From NCBI GenBank assembly GCA_039933015.1, contig JBDTOX010000134.1, forward strand, positions 1 to 14,950: a DNA stretch of 14,950 nt. Direction: 5' to 3'. Both the position numbers and the translations under genes were made by a program. The notes beneath the pieces are model-generated. The model saw nothing but the letters and a program-made list of their open reading frames with translations, had not been told where the DNA came from and did no database searches. The DNA is from JBDTOX01 sp039933015. Lineage in GTDB: Bacteria > Pseudomonadota > Gammaproteobacteria > Burkholderiales > Methylophilaceae. Positions within the stretch are counted from its first letter, which is position 1, and each line of letters begins with the position of its first letter. Positions 13,074 to 14,950 of the stretch are shown in pieces.

Positions 13074-14363
13074 ATGTCATCTCAACAAGCGGTAAAAATA
13101 AGAACACCCTCCGAAGGCTCCTGGTTAAGGAAACTAGGCCCAGGCTTGATCACTGGTGCCGCCGATGACGATCCGAGTGGAATAGCCACCTATTCCCAGG
13201 CAGGCGCGCAATTTGGCTACAGCATGTTATGGATGGTGTTGTTCACATATCCGCTGATGGTAGGCATCCAGGTTGTCAGCGCCAGAATCGGCCGGGTCAG
13301 TGGCCAAGGCCTTACTGCCAACATTCGAGAACACTATCCAGCATGGCTTCTGTACAGCATTGTCGGACTATTGTTAATCGCCAATACCATTAATATTGCG
13401 GCCGACGTCGCAGCCATGGGTGACGCATTGAAATTGTTGATAGGTGGCCATGCACATCTTTATGCAATCGGATTCGGCATCACATCGTTGATGCTGCAAA
13501 TATTCATTCCCTATAGACACTACGTCCGAGTGTTGAAATGGCTCACGCTGACCCTGCTGGCATATGTTGCTACCGTATTCGTGGTAAATACGCCCTGGAC
13601 ATTGGTGCTAACCGGGATGGTATTGCCGCATTTATCTTGGAAGCCGCAATATATCACCACTGTGGTTGCTGTATTCGGCACAACGATTAGTCCCTACCTG
13701 TTTTTCTGGCAAGCCTCGCAGGAGGTTGAAGAACAGCACCTCAATCCGCAGGCAAGACCCCTTAGAGATGCCCATGATCAGGCAAGAGCCAACTTCCACC
13801 GAATTAAAGTCGATACCTATATTGGCATGGGTTTCTCCAATCTGGTGGCGTTCTTTATTATGTTGACAACGGCGGTGACGCTTAATGCACGCGGCATCAT
13901 GGATATTCAAACATCCGCGCAGGCAGCAGAGGCTTTGCGTCCGATTGCAGGCGAGTTAGCTTTTTGGCTGTTTAGTGCCGGTATTATCGGTACGGGGCTG
14001 CTTGCGATTCCCGTATTGGCAGGTTCCGCCGCCTATGCAATGGGCGGCGCATTCAACTGGAAGAGTAGCCTGGAACTGGAACCCATGGGAGCAAAAAGAT
14101 TCTACGGCATTATCGCCATATCGACGCTGATCGGCGTCGCGCTTTGCTTCGCCCCAATCGACCCAATCAAGGCGCTTTACTGGAGCGCCGTAATCAATGG
14201 CATTATTTCGGTCCCAATTATGGCGCTGATGATGCTGATGGCAGCTCGGCCGGAAATCATGGGTAGATTAGTCATTACATCGAGGTTGAAGATATTGGGC
14301 TGGGCCTGTGTCGGCGCAATGACGTTCGCAGTAATTGCCATGTTCTGGACTCTAGGCAAGTAA
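13074..14363 (+). CDS. Nramp-superfamily divalent metal transporter with non-canonical site motifs
   Basis: The 429-aa inner-membrane protein has about 11 hydrophobic segments and the Nramp opening LGPGLITGAADDDPSGIATY (21-40). Helix 1 carries DDDPSG where canonical MntH proteins have DPGN. Helix 6 carries GTTISPYLFFWQASQEVEE (202-220) in place of the A..MPH metal motif, so the methionine and histidine of the manganese/iron site are absent. Variants of this kind occur in a large Nramp-related branch, some members of which are linked to magnesium; the substrate here is unknown and should not be assumed to be manganese. The start at 13074 is chosen because the protein aligns from there. The frame extends upstream to an ATG at 13023, and neither start has a strong ribosome site. 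Confidence 0.85.
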   Translation: MSSQQAVKIRTPSEGSWLRKLGPGLITGAADDDPSGIATYSQAGAQFGYSMLWMVLFTYPLMVGIQVVSARIGRVSGQGLTANIREHYPAWLLYSIVGLLLIANTINIAADVAAMGDALKLLIGGHAHLYAIGFGITSLMLQIFIPYRHYVRVLKWLTLTLLAYVATVFVVNTPWTLVLTGMVLPHLSWKPQYITTVVAVFGTTISPYLFFWQASQEVEEQHLNPQARPLRDAHDQARANFHRIKVDTYIGMGFSNLVAFFIMLTTAVTLNARGIMDIQTSAQAAEALRPIAGELAFWLFSAGIIGTGLLAIPVLAGSAAYAMGGAFNWKSSLELEPMGAKRFYGIIAISTLIGVALCFAPIDPIKALYWSAVINGIISVPIMALMMLMAARPEIMGRLVITSRLKILGWACVGAMTFAVIAMFWTLGK

Positions 14364-14628
14364 AAATCATTTGACGCTGATTGTCTGTCTTCCTGACAAC
14401 GATCCTCATACAACCAAGAAGTGCCGTAGGAAATGTCTGCATCCGGATTTTCATTTAATTACTATACGGACAGGAACTTACCTAACTAACAGCAAACAAA
14501 ATGAAAACTTCATGCTTACTATTTTTGTGGCGGTAAAGATTGCGCAGAAAGTAATTTCTGGCATCATCGACCCACAATAATTAAGAGGACTACTTACCTC
14601 AAACCAGCATTGGAAAGGCAACACCCAA

Positions 14629-14904
14629 ATGATGCCAACTATTCTCGTAAAAAAACTGGATGACTCGACATACGAGGTGACGGTGCAAAACGGTAACTCG
14701 ACTACTCATATTGTCACGGTGCTGCCGCATTACGCTGCCAAACTGGTAGGAGGGCGAACACCAGTCGATAGATTAGTCAAACTCTCTTTTGAATTTCTGC
14801 TCGAACGCGAATCCAACACCAGTATCCTGCGGCGATTTGATCTCGCACTTATCGCGCACTACTTTCCTGAGTATGAGCAAACCATTCGCAAGATGCTGGA
14901 GTAG
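14629..14904 (+). CDS. Small conserved hypothetical protein
   Basis: The 91-aa product has a beta-rich first half (ILVKKLDDSTYEVTVQNGNS, TTHIVTVLPHYAAKLVGG) and a helical second half (VDRLVKLSFEFLLERESNTS, ILRRFDLALIAHYFPEYEQ). From memory, small proteobacterial hypotheticals share the SFEFLLERE.ptSILR.FdL..I..YFPEYE pattern, so it is probably a real conserved gene without known function. GGAAAGG (about 14611-14617) is the likely ribosome site. Two adjacent ATG codons (14629, 14632) are possible starts. No transmembrane helix or signal peptide is seen. The 265 bases between it and the transporter gene hold no convincing gene. Confidence 0.75.
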   Translation: MMPTILVKKLDDSTYEVTVQNGNSTTHIVTVLPHYAAKLVGGRTPVDRLVKLSFEFLLERESNTSILRRFDLALIAHYFPEYEQTIRKMLE

Positions 14905-14950
14905 TCTTTAGCTTAACTCGGGGCTGTTGTACTCCCAGGTTAATTACAAA

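Noticed and set aside
14371..14580. 69-codon frame after the Nramp gene
   Set aside because: It would start on TTG without a ribosome site, and its composition is low-complexity and not protein-like.

Overview
The window looks like chromosomal DNA of a methylotrophic proteobacterium that grows on methylamine through the indirect N-methylglutamate (NMG) pathway. Gene content and moderate GC suggest Methylophilaceae in the Betaproteobacteria; this placement is inferred, since no rRNA is present. The anchor is the ordered set gmaS-mgsA-mgsB-mgsC (112-4408): gamma-glutamylmethylamide synthetase plus the three subunits of N-methylglutamate synthase. The four NMG dehydrogenase genes (mgdABCD), needed to complete the pathway, are not in the window.

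Behind mgsC lies a 287-base spacer with a strongly structured RNA candidate: three nested stems, an apical loop carrying an anti-Shine-Dalgarno sequence, and a T-run directly after the closing stem. Next comes a tight same-strand cluster (4696-7456): three small membrane proteins of 105, 126 and 47 aa, an APC-family permease resembling ethanolamine permeases, and a UspA protein. I read it as a possible multi-subunit amine uptake system feeding the NMG pathway; this assembly is the most interesting candidate for an undescribed system here. After an intergenic hairpin follow two coupled uncharacterised genes (7587-8560), a membrane-anchored 225-aa protein and a 97-aa membrane protein with a PGVGQ motif.

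A non-coding stretch of about 450 bases (8561-9011) contains a perfect 15-bp inverted repeat and, nearer folE2, a 22-bp palindrome. It precedes a two-gene cofactor operon: folE2 (zinc-independent GTP cyclohydrolase I) and a ribBA-type gene whose GTP cyclohydrolase II half has lost its zinc and catalytic signatures. Thus folate/pterin and flavin synthesis sit near an FMN-dependent C1-nitrogen pathway.

The right third (11038-14904) is less coherent: a DUF5996 protein, a convergent class I SAM methyltransferase whose stop abuts the DUF5996 stop, a gene-free region of about 450 bases, an Nramp-superfamily transporter with non-canonical metal-site motifs, and a small conserved hypothetical. No tRNA, rRNA, IS element, CRISPR array or prophage gene was seen.
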